Position numbers and translations under genes: made by a program. Positions 6,408 to 13,917 of a DNA stretch of 15,979 nt are shown piece after piece. The stretch's first letter is position 1; every line of letters starts with the position of its first letter. The stretch comes from Planctomycetota bacterium (lineage in GTDB: Bacteria; Planctomycetota; Brocadiia; JAJRTI01): the NCBI GenBank assembly GCA_024278415.1, contig JAJRTI010000940.1, forward strand, positions 1 to 15,979, written 5' to 3'. The notes beneath the pieces were generated by a model. The model searched no databases. It had not been told where the DNA came from and saw nothing but the letters and a program-made list of their open reading frames with translations.

Positions 6408-7643
6408 GTGTACTCTATCCGCCCGCCCGAAGTCGTGATCCTCGACCGCGTGAAGAATGACCCGGCCATGTCCGCCCGGCTCGACCGCATGCTGGAGCAC
6501 ATCGACTCGCCGTTGGTGCAGGTGGTCGACGATGCCGGGCTCGCGGAGATCGCCGCGGACCGCGGCTGGAACGTGGGCGGCAAGCGCACCGGGCAGTACC
6601 ACACCGACGAAGCCCCGGCCATCATCTTCAATGCGTTTCGCTTCGACGCGGACGAGGAGATCCGCGCGCTGTCCGAGAAGTATCCCGCGCTGCGCGCACA
6701 CCGCCTGCTCGGGATCAATCCGTGGGGGTTCCGCGACCACAAGCAGCTCCGCGAGACGCAGGACTGCATCTGCCAGTCCGCGTGGGAGTTCCACTGCGCG
6801 TTCGGATGCCTCCACGCGTGCCAGTATTGCCACATCACGCCGATCTTCAACATCATGATGAACGTCGAGGAGATAGCGGCGCGCATGCGCGCGTTCGGCG
6901 AGACGATCCCGGAGCAGAAACTCTACAAGTTCGACAACGCTACGGACCAGATCACGCTCGAGCCGGAGTACGGCGCGTCGCAGATCATGGTCGAGATGTT
7001 CGCGGACTGGCCGGGCCGCTACTTGCTGCTCTACACCAAGTCGGACAACGTGGACCACCTGCTTGGCCTGCGGCACAACGGCCACACGCTCATCAGTTGG
7101 TCCCTGGGCAGCGAAACCGCGTGCCGCGAGGTCGAAACCAAGACGCCGTCGCTCGACCAACGCCTCGCCGCGATGGAGAAGTGCCAGGCGGCCGGCTACA
7201 CGGTCCGCGCGCGCATCTCGCCCATGGCGCCGCTCAAGAACTGGAAGGACGAATACCGCGACCTCGTCGAGCGGCTCCTGGCGCGTGTCACGCCCGACAT
7301 CATCTCCGTCGACGTGATCGGGTGGATGGACGCGCGGCAGATGAAAGACGGACTGGACATGGACCTGTTCCATCCGGACTACGTGGCCGCGCTCGACCGG
7401 CGCGAGGCGGAGGGCTTCAAACGCCTGGGCAAGCACCTGTTCCCCCACGCGATGCGCGCGGACATGCTTCGCTACGTCATCAAGCAGATCCAGCGCGTCT
7501 CGCCGGACCAGCCGGTCTCGCTGTGCATGGAGGAGGCGGGCATGTGGCGGGAACTAGGCCCCTTGACCGGCATGACGCCCGGCCACTACGCTTGCTGCTG
7601 CGGCCCCACGAGCGTGCCCGGCCATCCGCTCCTGCGCGCGTGA
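6408..7643 (+). CDS. radical SAM protein, spore photoproduct lyase type
   Basis: The 411-residue protein carries the 4Fe-4S/S-adenosylmethionine motif CLHACQYC (C134, C138, C141). The spacing is CxxxCxxC, as in spore photoproduct lyases. Downstream blocks typical of that family are YLLLYTKSDNVDHLLGLRHN, ISWSLGSE and TPSLDQRLAAMEKCQAAGY, and ARISPMAPLKNWKDEY. The C-terminus ends in a cysteine cluster, YACCCGPTSVPGHPLL. Known members repair the thymine dimer of spores, but non-sporeforming bacteria have relatives of unknown substrate, so the reaction here is unproven. The start is GTG at 6408, preceded by AGGAG nine bases away. An ATG at 6354 is in frame but lacks this signal. It probably shares a transcript with the protease 100 bp upstream. 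Confidence 0.82.
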   Translation: MYSIRPPEVVILDRVKNDPAMSARLDRMLEHIDSPLVQVVDDAGLAEIAADRGWNVGGKRTGQYHTDEAPAIIFNAFRFDADEEIRALSEKYPALRAHRLLGINPWGFRDHKQLRETQDCICQSAWEFHCAFGCLHACQYCHITPIFNIMMNVEEIAARMRAFGETIPEQKLYKFDNATDQITLEPEYGASQIMVEMFADWPGRYLLLYTKSDNVDHLLGLRHNGHTLISWSLGSETACREVETKTPSLDQRLAAMEKCQAAGYTVRARISPMAPLKNWKDEYRDLVERLLARVTPDIISVDVIGWMDARQMKDGLDMDLFHPDYVAALDRREAEGFKRLGKHLFPHAMRADMLRYVIKQIQRVSPDQPVSLCMEEAGMWRELGPLTGMTPGHYACCCGPTSVPGHPLLRA

Positions 7644-7736
7644 GGGCTGGCGAACGCCACAGCGGCCTGCTTGCCGGCCGATGAAGTCGTTCCTGCCATG
7701 AGGCCCCTTGTGGGCGCCGAGTGAAGGAGGCTCAGG

Positions 7737-7784
7737 ATGATACGAATCCCAAGGTTCGCTCACGTGGCGATGGTTCTCGCTTGA
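7737..7784 (+). pseudogene. 15-codon ORF behind a strong ribosome binding site
   Basis: AAGGAGG lies six bases before an ATG that reads MIRIPRFAHVAMVLA and stops. The basic start and hydrophobic run look like the first half of a signal peptide, as if a secreted protein had been cut short. No continuation is evident in the other frames up to 7856. It may also be chance. The rest of 7644-7856 contains only a weak CCCC/GGGG hairpin (7802-7814) between two convergent genes. Confidence 0.25.
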
Positions 7785-7856
7785 AGTCAAACACTTCTTG
7801 GCCCCTCCCTGGGGGATTCAGTGCCCCGGCGCCACTGCTTCTTCACTGTGCACTCG

Positions 7857-10800
7857 CTACTTTGGCCGCAGCCGCAACAGCGTCGTCGAATTCGCCGGCA
7901 GTTGCACAGGCACGGCCGCGCCGCGGCCGACCCGTTGGCCCGTGAACGCGTCGTAAACGACCGCGGGCCGCGGCAAATGCCATAGAAACGCCCCGCCCGC
8001 CTTCGTGTGCAACGCGACCATATCCGAGTCCGCGCGGACGATCACGCGCGGCGAATCGATATAGGGCTGAACGCCCGCGTCCTTCATCAGCGCGCGCAGA
8101 AACTGCCGCGGCACGTAGGGGAACGTGGAGAGCACGCGGCGCCTCCCGGGCGCGCCCTTGCAGGCGAGCAGCACCGCGCCCGTCGCCGGGCCGCGGCCCA
8201 ACGCGTCCGCTTCAGGGTCGTCGATCGCGAGCAGGGGCGTCGCCTTCGGCAAGCCGCCAAACAGGGGCGTTTCGCGTCGGGTCGTCGCTCCCCAAACTTG
8301 GGCGAGGCCCCGCACGATCAGTTCGCCGGCCCTCCCGCCGCCCGTCCCATCGAGCACCAGTTTCAGGCCTTTCAGCGGGAACGCGATCTGGGTCGCGTCG
8401 CTGCGATCCCAAGGGGCCTTCTTGCACGCGGCGAAGGGCACGATGCGCTCCCGCAGTTCGCTCGACACCGCAAAAGCCGGCGCGACAAACTCGCCGCGGC
8501 CCGCGCTCTTCACGACGACGCGCAACGACGCGCCCACAGCCGCGCCCTTGCCCGACACAGTCAGGCGCAGGCCATCGCAAGCGCCGATGCGCGCGTTCAT
8601 GTGGATGTCCGTCCAGGACTTCGTCGTGGCGAACCGCCAACGCATCGCTCCGTCCGCGGCTCGCCAATCGAAGCGCGTGTAGTGTTGTTTCATCGCCTTT
8701 TCATCGCGCGGGTTGAACCAGTTGCGGGCATCGAAGAAACCCACCACCGGCTCGCTTCGCCGCGGCGTCAGCTTGACTGTCGAAACGGCGGGGATGCCAG
8801 CCGTGAGAGGATGCCCGCTCGAACAGACCACGGACGACACAGGCGCGGCGCGGCCGGGCAGGGCGACGTGGAAGCCTGTGAGCTTTTCCACCAGCGTGGG
8901 GCCGAAGCGCTGGCCGTCCGTGACTCCCGGGGCCCACAGCCACAGCGCGCTTCGGCCCTTCACCGCGTTCGCGACGATGGCTCGCTCGGCTTCGGTCGCC
9001 CGGAGCGTGTTCAGGAACACCAGCAGCCGATAGTGCGACAGGTCCGCCTGCCCGAGTTGCGAGAGCAGAATTGAGTCGAACGGCACGCCCGTGCGATACA
9101 TCTCGGTCGTCACGCGGTCGACCATCGCGAGGTGCGTTCGCATGGCCTCGCCGTCGCCCAGCCAATAGCAACTCTTCAGGTCGGCCACGAGCGCGACCTG
9201 CGCAACGCGGCGTCGGGGGGCGTGCAGGCGCTTCTCGGCCAGTGCGTACACCCGCGCGACTTCGCGGATGAGCGCGGGCTCGTCGTACCATCCACCTGAC
9301 CCGTCGGCCCCGAAGTCGCACCACCACAGCGCGCAGCCGTGCAGCATCGCGGTGGCCGCCTCGCGGCGGATAGCGGCGATGGACTCCGCACGGCTGTGCA
9401 GACGTCCGTATTCGTTGCGCGGGTGCAAGTGCGTGCGCGTGTCCGCCTCGATCATGTGCACCTTGCCGGCGAGTGCGAACGCGTCGACGAGCGCGCGCGG
9501 CCGGCCGTCGTCTCCCATCAACCGGTGCGAGTAATCGTAAGGCGCGGCGAAATAGTCGATCGACTGGGACCGCAGCAGCCGCTCCAATTCCAGATGCCCG
9601 CCCTGCGTCTGGGGCGGCACTCCGTAGAAGTAGCCGTAAAACGCGCCGCACAGCACCCGGCCGCCGGTGATCTGCTTCGCGGCCGCGCAGAACGCCTCGA
9701 TGTCGTCCGCGGTCACCTCCTGCTGGCAGCGGTAGTAGTCCATGACCCAACGCCCGCGCACGGGATCGCGCAGCCCCAACGCTCCCGCGCGGAGCCTCGG
9801 CTCCACGCCTGGAACGGCCGCGTTGTCGAACGTCACGCTCGGCATGCCCCATGCCCGACGCAAACGCTCGACGGTGGCATATTCCTGGCGCAGCCATGTG
9901 CGGAAGTGTGTGCGCATGGCCGGCCCGGTGTCAGGCATCTGCTGCCGCCAACTGCCGAAGTAGTGCCATTCCGTATAGATGCCGTAGCCCGGTTGGTATC
10001 CGATCACGCGCTTGCCCCACGGCTGGCGTTCGAGATGCTCGATCGCCGCGCGCCAGACGTGCAGCGCGTCCCGCAGCCACACCTTCGAGGCCAGCGATGG
10101 CCGGCGCACTCGGCCCGATTCGTTGGACGTGTTGTAATCGCTGCCGGCCGCGTAGCGCACGAGTTCTTCCGGGTGCGCGTCCATCCACCACCGCGGCGGA
10201 ACCAGGCGAAGAATCCAAATCACGTAAGCCTTGGGATCGGCGGACAGATAGCCCCGCGTGCGGTCGTCGAGAGCGGAGAAGTCGTATTGCCGTTCGCCCT
10301 TCCAGCACGCCGACAGCGGGAGATACGCGGTATACACGTGTACGCCTGCGTCGCGAAACAGAGCGATCTGCCGGCGTCCATGCGTGGAAAACGGATCGAC
10401 CGTCCCGCGGTAGATCAACGCCGGCCGCGGGGCTCCGTTGATGACGAGCGCGCAGGAGCCGTTGATGGTTTCGAACTTTGCGCGGGCAGGGCGTTCTTGG
10501 TCCAGTCCCTTCGGCGCCGCGAGCATCGGCGCGCGCCACGCGTTCCAGCGCGCCCAATCCGCCGGCTCGATGAATGGTCTCACGTCGAACGCCGGGTGCA
10601 TGAACCACGGCGCGGCGAATGCGCTGCCCACGACGCGCGCGGCCGGCCAAGACGAATCGTCGAAGCCCGGCAGATCCCAGCCCTTCGCCGCCACGCGCGA
10701 CGCTCGGAACGCCGCGTCCGAGCGGATCCGATGCACCGCGCCCCCGCGCTCGCGGATGATGCCCGTAGCGATCAGACCGCCCGTGCCCACCGCGTTGAAC

Positions 10801-11132
10801 ACCTCGAAGGCCAGCACGTTTTCGCCTGCCTGCAACACCTTCGTCAGGTCGTAAACCTGCCCCCCGCGGCCGCTCTCCACTGGCCGCGGCGCGGGGGCGC
10901 CATTGACCCGCAGATGGTGCGAATCGTCCACGATCACCCGGAGCCGCGCAGACTCGACCGGCCCCGCGAGCCGAATCACCCGGCGCAGATATCGGCTTTG
11001 CTGCTGGCACTCGGACGCGATGTTTTCCGGATACCAAATCCACGACGCCGCGGTCGGCACATCCGCTGCTGCGGCGAGCCCGGCCCACGCGGCGAACCCA
11101 AGCGCCGCTGCAAGTCGACGATTCTCGTGCAT
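7857..11132 (-). CDS. secreted GH42-like glycoside hydrolase (beta-galactosidase-type), about 1091 aa
   Basis: A signal peptide (MHENRRLAAALGFAAWAGLA, AAA cut near 23) leads into a galactose-binding-type beta domain (about 30-175; WIWYPEN, LRVIVDDSHHLRVNG, GFDDSSW). A TIM barrel of the GH42 clan follows (about 240-620). The likely acid/base is E388 in GIYTEWHYFG and the likely nucleophile is E562 in HMIEADTRTH; both are assigned by analogy. Residues from about 630 to 790 resemble the trimerisation (glutamine amidotransferase-like) domain, and the rest is beta-rich. The family usually has 650-800 residues, so both ends are extended. The start at 11132 is chosen because AAGAGG lies seven bases upstream and a signal peptide begins there. 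The substrate is not predictable. It is a single-gene unit with its own promoter. Confidence 0.85.
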   Translation of the reverse strand: MHENRRLAAALGFAAWAGLAAAADVPTAASWIWYPENIASECQQQSRYLRRVIRLAGPVESARLRVIVDDSHHLRVNGAPAPRPVESGRGGQVYDLTKVLQAGENVLAFEVFNAVGTGGLIATGIIRERGGAVHRIRSDAAFRASRVAAKGWDLPGFDDSSWPAARVVGSAFAAPWFMHPAFDVRPFIEPADWARWNAWRAPMLAAPKGLDQERPARAKFETINGSCALVINGAPRPALIYRGTVDPFSTHGRRQIALFRDAGVHVYTAYLPLSACWKGERQYDFSALDDRTRGYLSADPKAYVIWILRLVPPRWWMDAHPEELVRYAAGSDYNTSNESGRVRRPSLASKVWLRDALHVWRAAIEHLERQPWGKRVIGYQPGYGIYTEWHYFGSWRQQMPDTGPAMRTHFRTWLRQEYATVERLRRAWGMPSVTFDNAAVPGVEPRLRAGALGLRDPVRGRWVMDYYRCQQEVTADDIEAFCAAAKQITGGRVLCGAFYGYFYGVPPQTQGGHLELERLLRSQSIDYFAAPYDYSHRLMGDDGRPRALVDAFALAGKVHMIEADTRTHLHPRNEYGRLHSRAESIAAIRREAATAMLHGCALWWCDFGADGSGGWYDEPALIREVARVYALAEKRLHAPRRRVAQVALVADLKSCYWLGDGEAMRTHLAMVDRVTTEMYRTGVPFDSILLSQLGQADLSHYRLLVFLNTLRATEAERAIVANAVKGRSALWLWAPGVTDGQRFGPTLVEKLTGFHVALPGRAAPVSSVVCSSGHPLTAGIPAVSTVKLTPRRSEPVVGFFDARNWFNPRDEKAMKQHYTRFDWRAADGAMRWRFATTKSWTDIHMNARIGACDGLRLTVSGKGAAVGASLRVVVKSAGRGEFVAPAFAVSSELRERIVPFAACKKAPWDRSDATQIAFPLKGLKLVLDGTGGGRAGELIVRGLAQVWGATTRRETPLFGGLPKATPLLAIDDPEADALGRGPATGAVLLACKGAPGRRRVLSTFPYVPRQFLRALMKDAGVQPYIDSPRVIVRADSDMVALHTKAGGAFLWHLPRPAVVYDAFTGQRVGRGAAVPVQLPANSTTLLRLRPK

Positions 11133-11215
11133 CCGAATGCCTCTTTGATCGAGTTCGTGGCCGCGGATAGAATCAGCGCGTCGCAAGGCCCAGTGGCCGT
11201 TTGCTGACGGCCGCC

Positions 11216-11243
11216 ATCTTACCGCCTGCGACGGAGGCGTCAA
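11216..11243 (-). promoter_or_regulatory. promoter of the glycoside hydrolase gene
   Basis: On the reverse strand TTGACG (11243-11238) and TAAGAT (11221-11216) are separated by 16 bp. Initiation near 11209 would leave a leader of about 77 nt before the ATG at 11132. Two perfect inverted repeats lie just upstream of the -35 element. Confidence 0.5.
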
Positions 11244-11254
11244 AGTCCTCTCTG

Positions 11255-11281
11255 CCCCCATCGATACAAACTCGATGGGGG
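11255..11281. promoter_or_regulatory. perfect 10-bp inverted repeat upstream of the hydrolase promoter
   Basis: CCCCCATCGA (11255-11264) and TCGATGGGGG (11272-11281) are separated by TACAAAC. It begins 12 bp upstream of the -35 element. It may be an activator site in DNA, or a hairpin ending transcripts that come from upstream. No T-run follows on either strand, which favours a protein-binding site. Confidence 0.5.
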
Positions 11282-11307
11282 CGGTTAGGTGCTTAACGGT
11301 TTTCGAA

Positions 11308-11323
11308 CGACAACATGTTGTCG
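11308..11323. promoter_or_regulatory. perfect 16-bp palindrome, candidate operator
   Basis: CGACAACATGTTGTCG is symmetric over all 16 bases and lies 26 bp beyond the inverted repeat at 11255-11281. The length and central symmetry are typical of sites bound by dimeric helix-turn-helix regulators. No regulator gene is adjacent. Confidence 0.5.
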
Positions 11324-11451
11324 ATGCGGCAGACTGCAAATTGAGGAATGAGCGACTTGCAAAACCCCAATAGGCCGAGGCCTCGCGCCTAACATCATGC
11401 ATGGCGGAGGTGTGGAACGCGGCGCCGCCGAGATGCGAGCGCGGGCGCGTT

Positions 11452-11541
11452 CCGCTTGTAGTGGCGACCGTCAGGGCGCCCTGTGCGCCGCTGGCGATTC
11501 GCCGCCCGAGCGGAAGGCCCTCACGGGCCTACTACAAACAC
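11452..11541. repeat. nested cruciform repeat element
   Basis: Outer arms TTGTAGT (11456-11462) and ACTACAA (11531-11537) enclose three palindromes: CAGGGCGCCCTG (11472-11483), GGCGA/TCGCC (11493-11503) and AGGCCC/GGGCCT (11515-11530). The outside-in nesting looks like an interspersed intergenic repeat rather than a gene. Only one copy is present in this window. Confidence 0.5.
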
Positions 11542-11608
11542 GGCGTCGCCGGCTTGCGGCGCCACAGCACAGGTAGGACAACTGGGGTCTTGCAAGTGGC
11601 TCGAATGT

Positions 11609-11682
11609 CAATTGGAAACTGCAGATTGGCCCAGGCGTGCCCGGAGCGCCAGGATCCATTTGCAGTCTCCAATCTCCAATTG
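11609..11682. repeat. AT-rich inverted repeat (CAATTGGA / TCCAATTG arms)
   Basis: CAATTGGA (11609-11616) and ACTGCA (11618-11623) are matched by TGCAGT (11661-11666) and TCCAATTG (11675-11682). The right arm carries an extra CCAATC-type unit, so it is a degenerate tandem of CCAATCT-like words. The AT-rich composition differs sharply from the surrounding DNA. Confidence 0.5.
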
Positions 11683-11723
11683 TCAATCTTCAATCAGCCG
11701 CCCCGTAGGCCTCTCGATCCAAC

Positions 11724-11996
11724 GGCCTCCGACAGGAGGCCCCGTTTTACAAGCGAAGTCTTGCAAAACAGCCTCACTCCTACACCCGCAAAGGCAACAC
11801 AAATTCGCGTTTTGCCTAGGCCTCCGCACGGCATGTCCGTGCGGAGCCACGATTGCGCGCCAGACGGGGGTACCGGATCGACACCTGGCTCCCAATCGTC
11901 GCTCCGCAGGGGCATGCCCTGCGGAGGCGTCGAGGAGGACGACGAGCACGAACTGCGGCGCAGCCGCCCCTTTCTCGCAGCGAAGTCTGCGAAAAA
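11724..11996. repeat. array of five stem-loops of alternating types
   Basis: The five stem-loops are: GGCCTCC/GGAGGCC (11724-11741); GTTTTACAAG/CTTGCAAAAC with loop CGAAGT and one mismatch (11744-11769); CTCCGCACGG/CCGTGCGGAG with loop CATGT (11822-11846); CTCCGCAGGG/CCCTGCGGAG with loop GCATG (11902-11926); and a 10-bp arm ending CGCAG/CTGCG, again with loop CGAAGT (11971-11996). Members two and five share the loop but not the stem. Members three and four share the first seven stem bases and a CATG loop. An open frame runs through all of this on the forward strand but is not protein-like before about 12013. Confidence 0.65.
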
Positions 11997-12012
11997 GCGT
12001 AGTGCCTTATCC

Positions 12013-12231
12013 GTGAGGAACCGCCTTGACCAACGCATCGAGGAATATACGGGCAAGCGTCCCATCGGCTTCTACCGGTGGGATCTGGACTGTCTGGAGG
12101 ACGTCACGGCGCAGGCGCTGGACGAGGCCGACGTGTATCCAGAGAAATCCGGGCGGGCATACGAGGCCATGGAGAACCTACACAAGCGCATCAAGCGACT
12201 CCGCGCGCAGGCATACGGTGAGATCGGGTAA
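12013..12231 (+). CDS. small hypothetical protein, possibly a truncated C-terminus
   Basis: The 72-codon frame from GTG 12013 has good GC-rich codon use and protein-like composition: RLDQRIEEYTGKRPIGFYRW, then EDVTAQALDEADVYPEKSG and YEAMENLHKRIKRLRAQAYG. It appears alpha-helical and charged. I do not recognise the family. There is no ribosome binding site at the GTG, and the frame is open upstream through repeat DNA. The true 5' end may therefore have been lost to the repeat insertion. It ends 32 bp from the gatB stop, convergently. Confidence 0.45.
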   Translation: MRNRLDQRIEEYTGKRPIGFYRWDLDCLEDVTAQALDEADVYPEKSGRAYEAMENLHKRIKRLRAQAYGEIG

Positions 12232-12263
12232 TCGTTCGCGTGGGTGACGGGCAGATCCGCGCG

Positions 12264-13700
12264 TTAGCTCGACAGCTCCCGCTGGAAGATCTGGCCCACC
12301 AGCTTGGGATCGGCCTGTCCCTTCGTCTCGCGCATGACCTGTCCCAGGAGGAAACCGATCGCCTTCTTCTTGCCGTCCCGCACGTCCTGCGCCGGCTTCG
12401 GGTTGGCCTCGATGACCTTGCGCACGATGTCCAGCAGCGCGCCCTCATCGCTGATCTGCGTCATGCCCTGCTCTTCAACGATCGCCGCGGCCGCCTTGCC
12501 CGTCTCCACCATCTCGGCGAAGACCTTCTTCGCGTTCGCGTTGCTGATCTTGCCGTCGGCGACCAGCTTCAGCAGTTCGGCCAGCATGGCCGGTGTAACG
12601 CTGAACTCGCCGATTGCGATCCCCCGCTCGTTGAGCGCGCGCAGCACCTCGTTGGCCACCCAGTTGCAGATGGCCTTTGCATCGTCATAGTGCTTCAGGC
12701 ACTCCTCGAACCAATCCGCGACACGCCTGTCGGCCGTCAATACGCCGGCGTCGTACGCGGACAAGCCGAGGTCCTCGACAAAGCGCCGGCGCCGCGCGAA
12801 GGGCAGCTCTGGCAGCTTGGCTTCGAGGTCCGCCAGCATCTGCTGCGTCACGCGCATCGGCACGAGATCCGGCTCCGGGAAGTAGCGGTAGTCTTGCGCC
12901 TCCTCCTTGGACCGCATGGCCTCGGTGCGGCCGACCGCGTCGTCCCACAGTCGCGTTTCGCGGGCCACGGTCCCGCCAGCCTCAACCAGTTCCGTTTGCC
13001 GTTTGATCTCATACTCGGTTGCGCGCACCACGGCCTTGATGGACGCGACGTTTTTCACCTCCACGCGGTCGCCCAGTTCCTCCTGTCCCCGCGGCCTTAT
13101 GGATACGCTCACCTCGAACCGGAGCCGGCCCTCTTGGATCTTGCAGTCGCACACGCCGAGGTAGAGGAGCATGCTGCGCATTTCGAGCATGAACGCCTCG
13201 ACCTCTGCGGGGCTGCGCATGTCCGGCTCGGTCACAATCTCCAGCAGCGGCGTGCCGGCGCGGTTGAGGTCCACGAGGCTGTAGTCCGCGTTCGAGCCCT
13301 CGGGGTGCATGAGCTTGCCCGCGTCCTCCTCCAAGTGCACATTGTGGATGCGCACGCGCTTGGCTTCGCCGTCGCCGTCGAACTCCATGTGCCCGGCCGT
13401 GCCGAGGTTGTTGTAGTTTTGCGAGATCTGATAGTTCTTGGGCAGGTCGGGGTAGTAGTAGTTCTTGCGGTCGAACGCGGTGGCCTCGGCGATGTCGCAG
13501 TGCAACGCGAGCGCGACGGTGAGCGCGTATTCGAACGCCTTCTGGTTCGGCACGGGCAGCACGCCGGGCATGCCGATGCACACCGGGCAGGTCTGCGTGT
13601 TCGGCTCCGAGCCGAACTTCGTGCTGCAACCGCAGAACATCTTCGTCTCGGTCAGCAGCTCCGCGTGGGTTTCGAGGCCAATGACGGCTTCGTAGGCCAT
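12264..13700 (-). CDS. gatB: Asp/Glu-tRNA(Asn/Gln) amidotransferase subunit B
   Basis: GatB binds the mischarged tRNA and, in the GatCAB complex in the cytoplasm, activates the Glu or Asp side chain with ATP before ammonia is added. The 478-residue length is normal. It starts MAYEAVIGLETHAELLTETK and has the cysteine pairs CGC and CPVC (zinc site), followed by NYYYPDLPKNYQISQ and the kinase-like cradle block HLEEDAGKL. The C-terminal YqeY-like tRNA-binding tail ends in GKKKAIGFLLGQVM and GQADPKLVGQIF. The start at 13700 has GGAG seven bases upstream and matches the family N-terminus; the frame upstream runs into repeat DNA. It lies 217 bp after gatA in the same direction, an unusually long and repeat-filled gap. 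Confidence 0.97.
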   Translation of the reverse strand: MAYEAVIGLETHAELLTETKMFCGCSTKFGSEPNTQTCPVCIGMPGVLPVPNQKAFEYALTVALALHCDIAEATAFDRKNYYYPDLPKNYQISQNYNNLGTAGHMEFDGDGEAKRVRIHNVHLEEDAGKLMHPEGSNADYSLVDLNRAGTPLLEIVTEPDMRSPAEVEAFMLEMRSMLLYLGVCDCKIQEGRLRFEVSVSIRPRGQEELGDRVEVKNVASIKAVVRATEYEIKRQTELVEAGGTVARETRLWDDAVGRTEAMRSKEEAQDYRYFPEPDLVPMRVTQQMLADLEAKLPELPFARRRRFVEDLGLSAYDAGVLTADRRVADWFEECLKHYDDAKAICNWVANEVLRALNERGIAIGEFSVTPAMLAELLKLVADGKISNANAKKVFAEMVETGKAAAAIVEEQGMTQISDEGALLDIVRKVIEANPKPAQDVRDGKKKAIGFLLGQVMRETKGQADPKLVGQIFQRELSS

Positions 13701-13720
13701 GTCAAACTCCGGGGGCGAAC

Positions 13721-13790
13721 CGCAAAGGCGCGAAGGGCGCAAAAAGGGAGAGAAACGCAAAGACGCTAAGGCGCAGAGGCGCAACGAAGA
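13721..13790. repeat. degenerate 8-nt tandem repeat (CGCAAAGG-like)
   Basis: Units such as CGCAAAGG, CGCAAAGA, CGCTAAGG and CGCAGAGG follow one another with an insert of AAAAAGGGAGAGAAA in the middle. The strand is purine-rich. Repeats of this wording occur between genes in many environmental bacteria and often yield false Arg/Lys/Glu-rich proteins on translation. Here it lies in the leader of gatB. Confidence 0.6.
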
Positions 13791-13802
13791 GATGTTTGGA
13801 AC

Positions 13803-13902
13803 GGAACGCCTCCGCGTTCCGATGCTGGCACGGCCGCATGGTGAAAACGGACGGCGATCCCGAGGCTTCGGGATCCGCTCCCGGGTTGCGGGCGAAGCCC
13901 GC
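13803..13902. repeat. three consecutive stem-loops between gatA and gatB, including 28-bp repeat copy 1
   Basis: The stem-loops are GGAACGC/GCGTTCC (13803-13820), ATCCCGA/TCGGGAT (13857-13874) and GCGGGC/GCCCGC with loop GAA (13888-13902). The middle one sits inside a 28-bp sequence (13854-13881) that is repeated exactly at 15803-15830. None has a T-run that would make it a clear terminator. Confidence 0.65.
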
Positions 13903-13917
13903 ATTACGGCCATCTTG

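Noticed and set aside
6291..7448. 385-codon reverse open frame
   Set aside because: It is the antisense of the radical SAM gene, and its composition (Val/Arg/Asp/His) is typical of a shadow frame.
9339..11207. 622-codon open frame on the forward strand
   Set aside because: It is the antisense of the glycoside hydrolase. GC-rich codon use leaves the opposite strand open, and the translation is Arg/His/Ala-rich with no family motif.
76..11305. 11-base match GAAAACCGTTA at 76-86 and inverted at 11295-11305
   Set aside because: In 16 kb many 11-base matches are expected by chance, and the flanks do not align.
11133..11402. Extension of the glycosidase start to 11402
   Set aside because: It would run through the promoter and both palindromes and bury the signal peptide 90 residues inside the protein.
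11724..11996. CRISPR array
   Set aside because: The repeats are unequal hairpins of different sequence with irregular spacing, not identical repeats with uniform spacers, and no cas genes are present.
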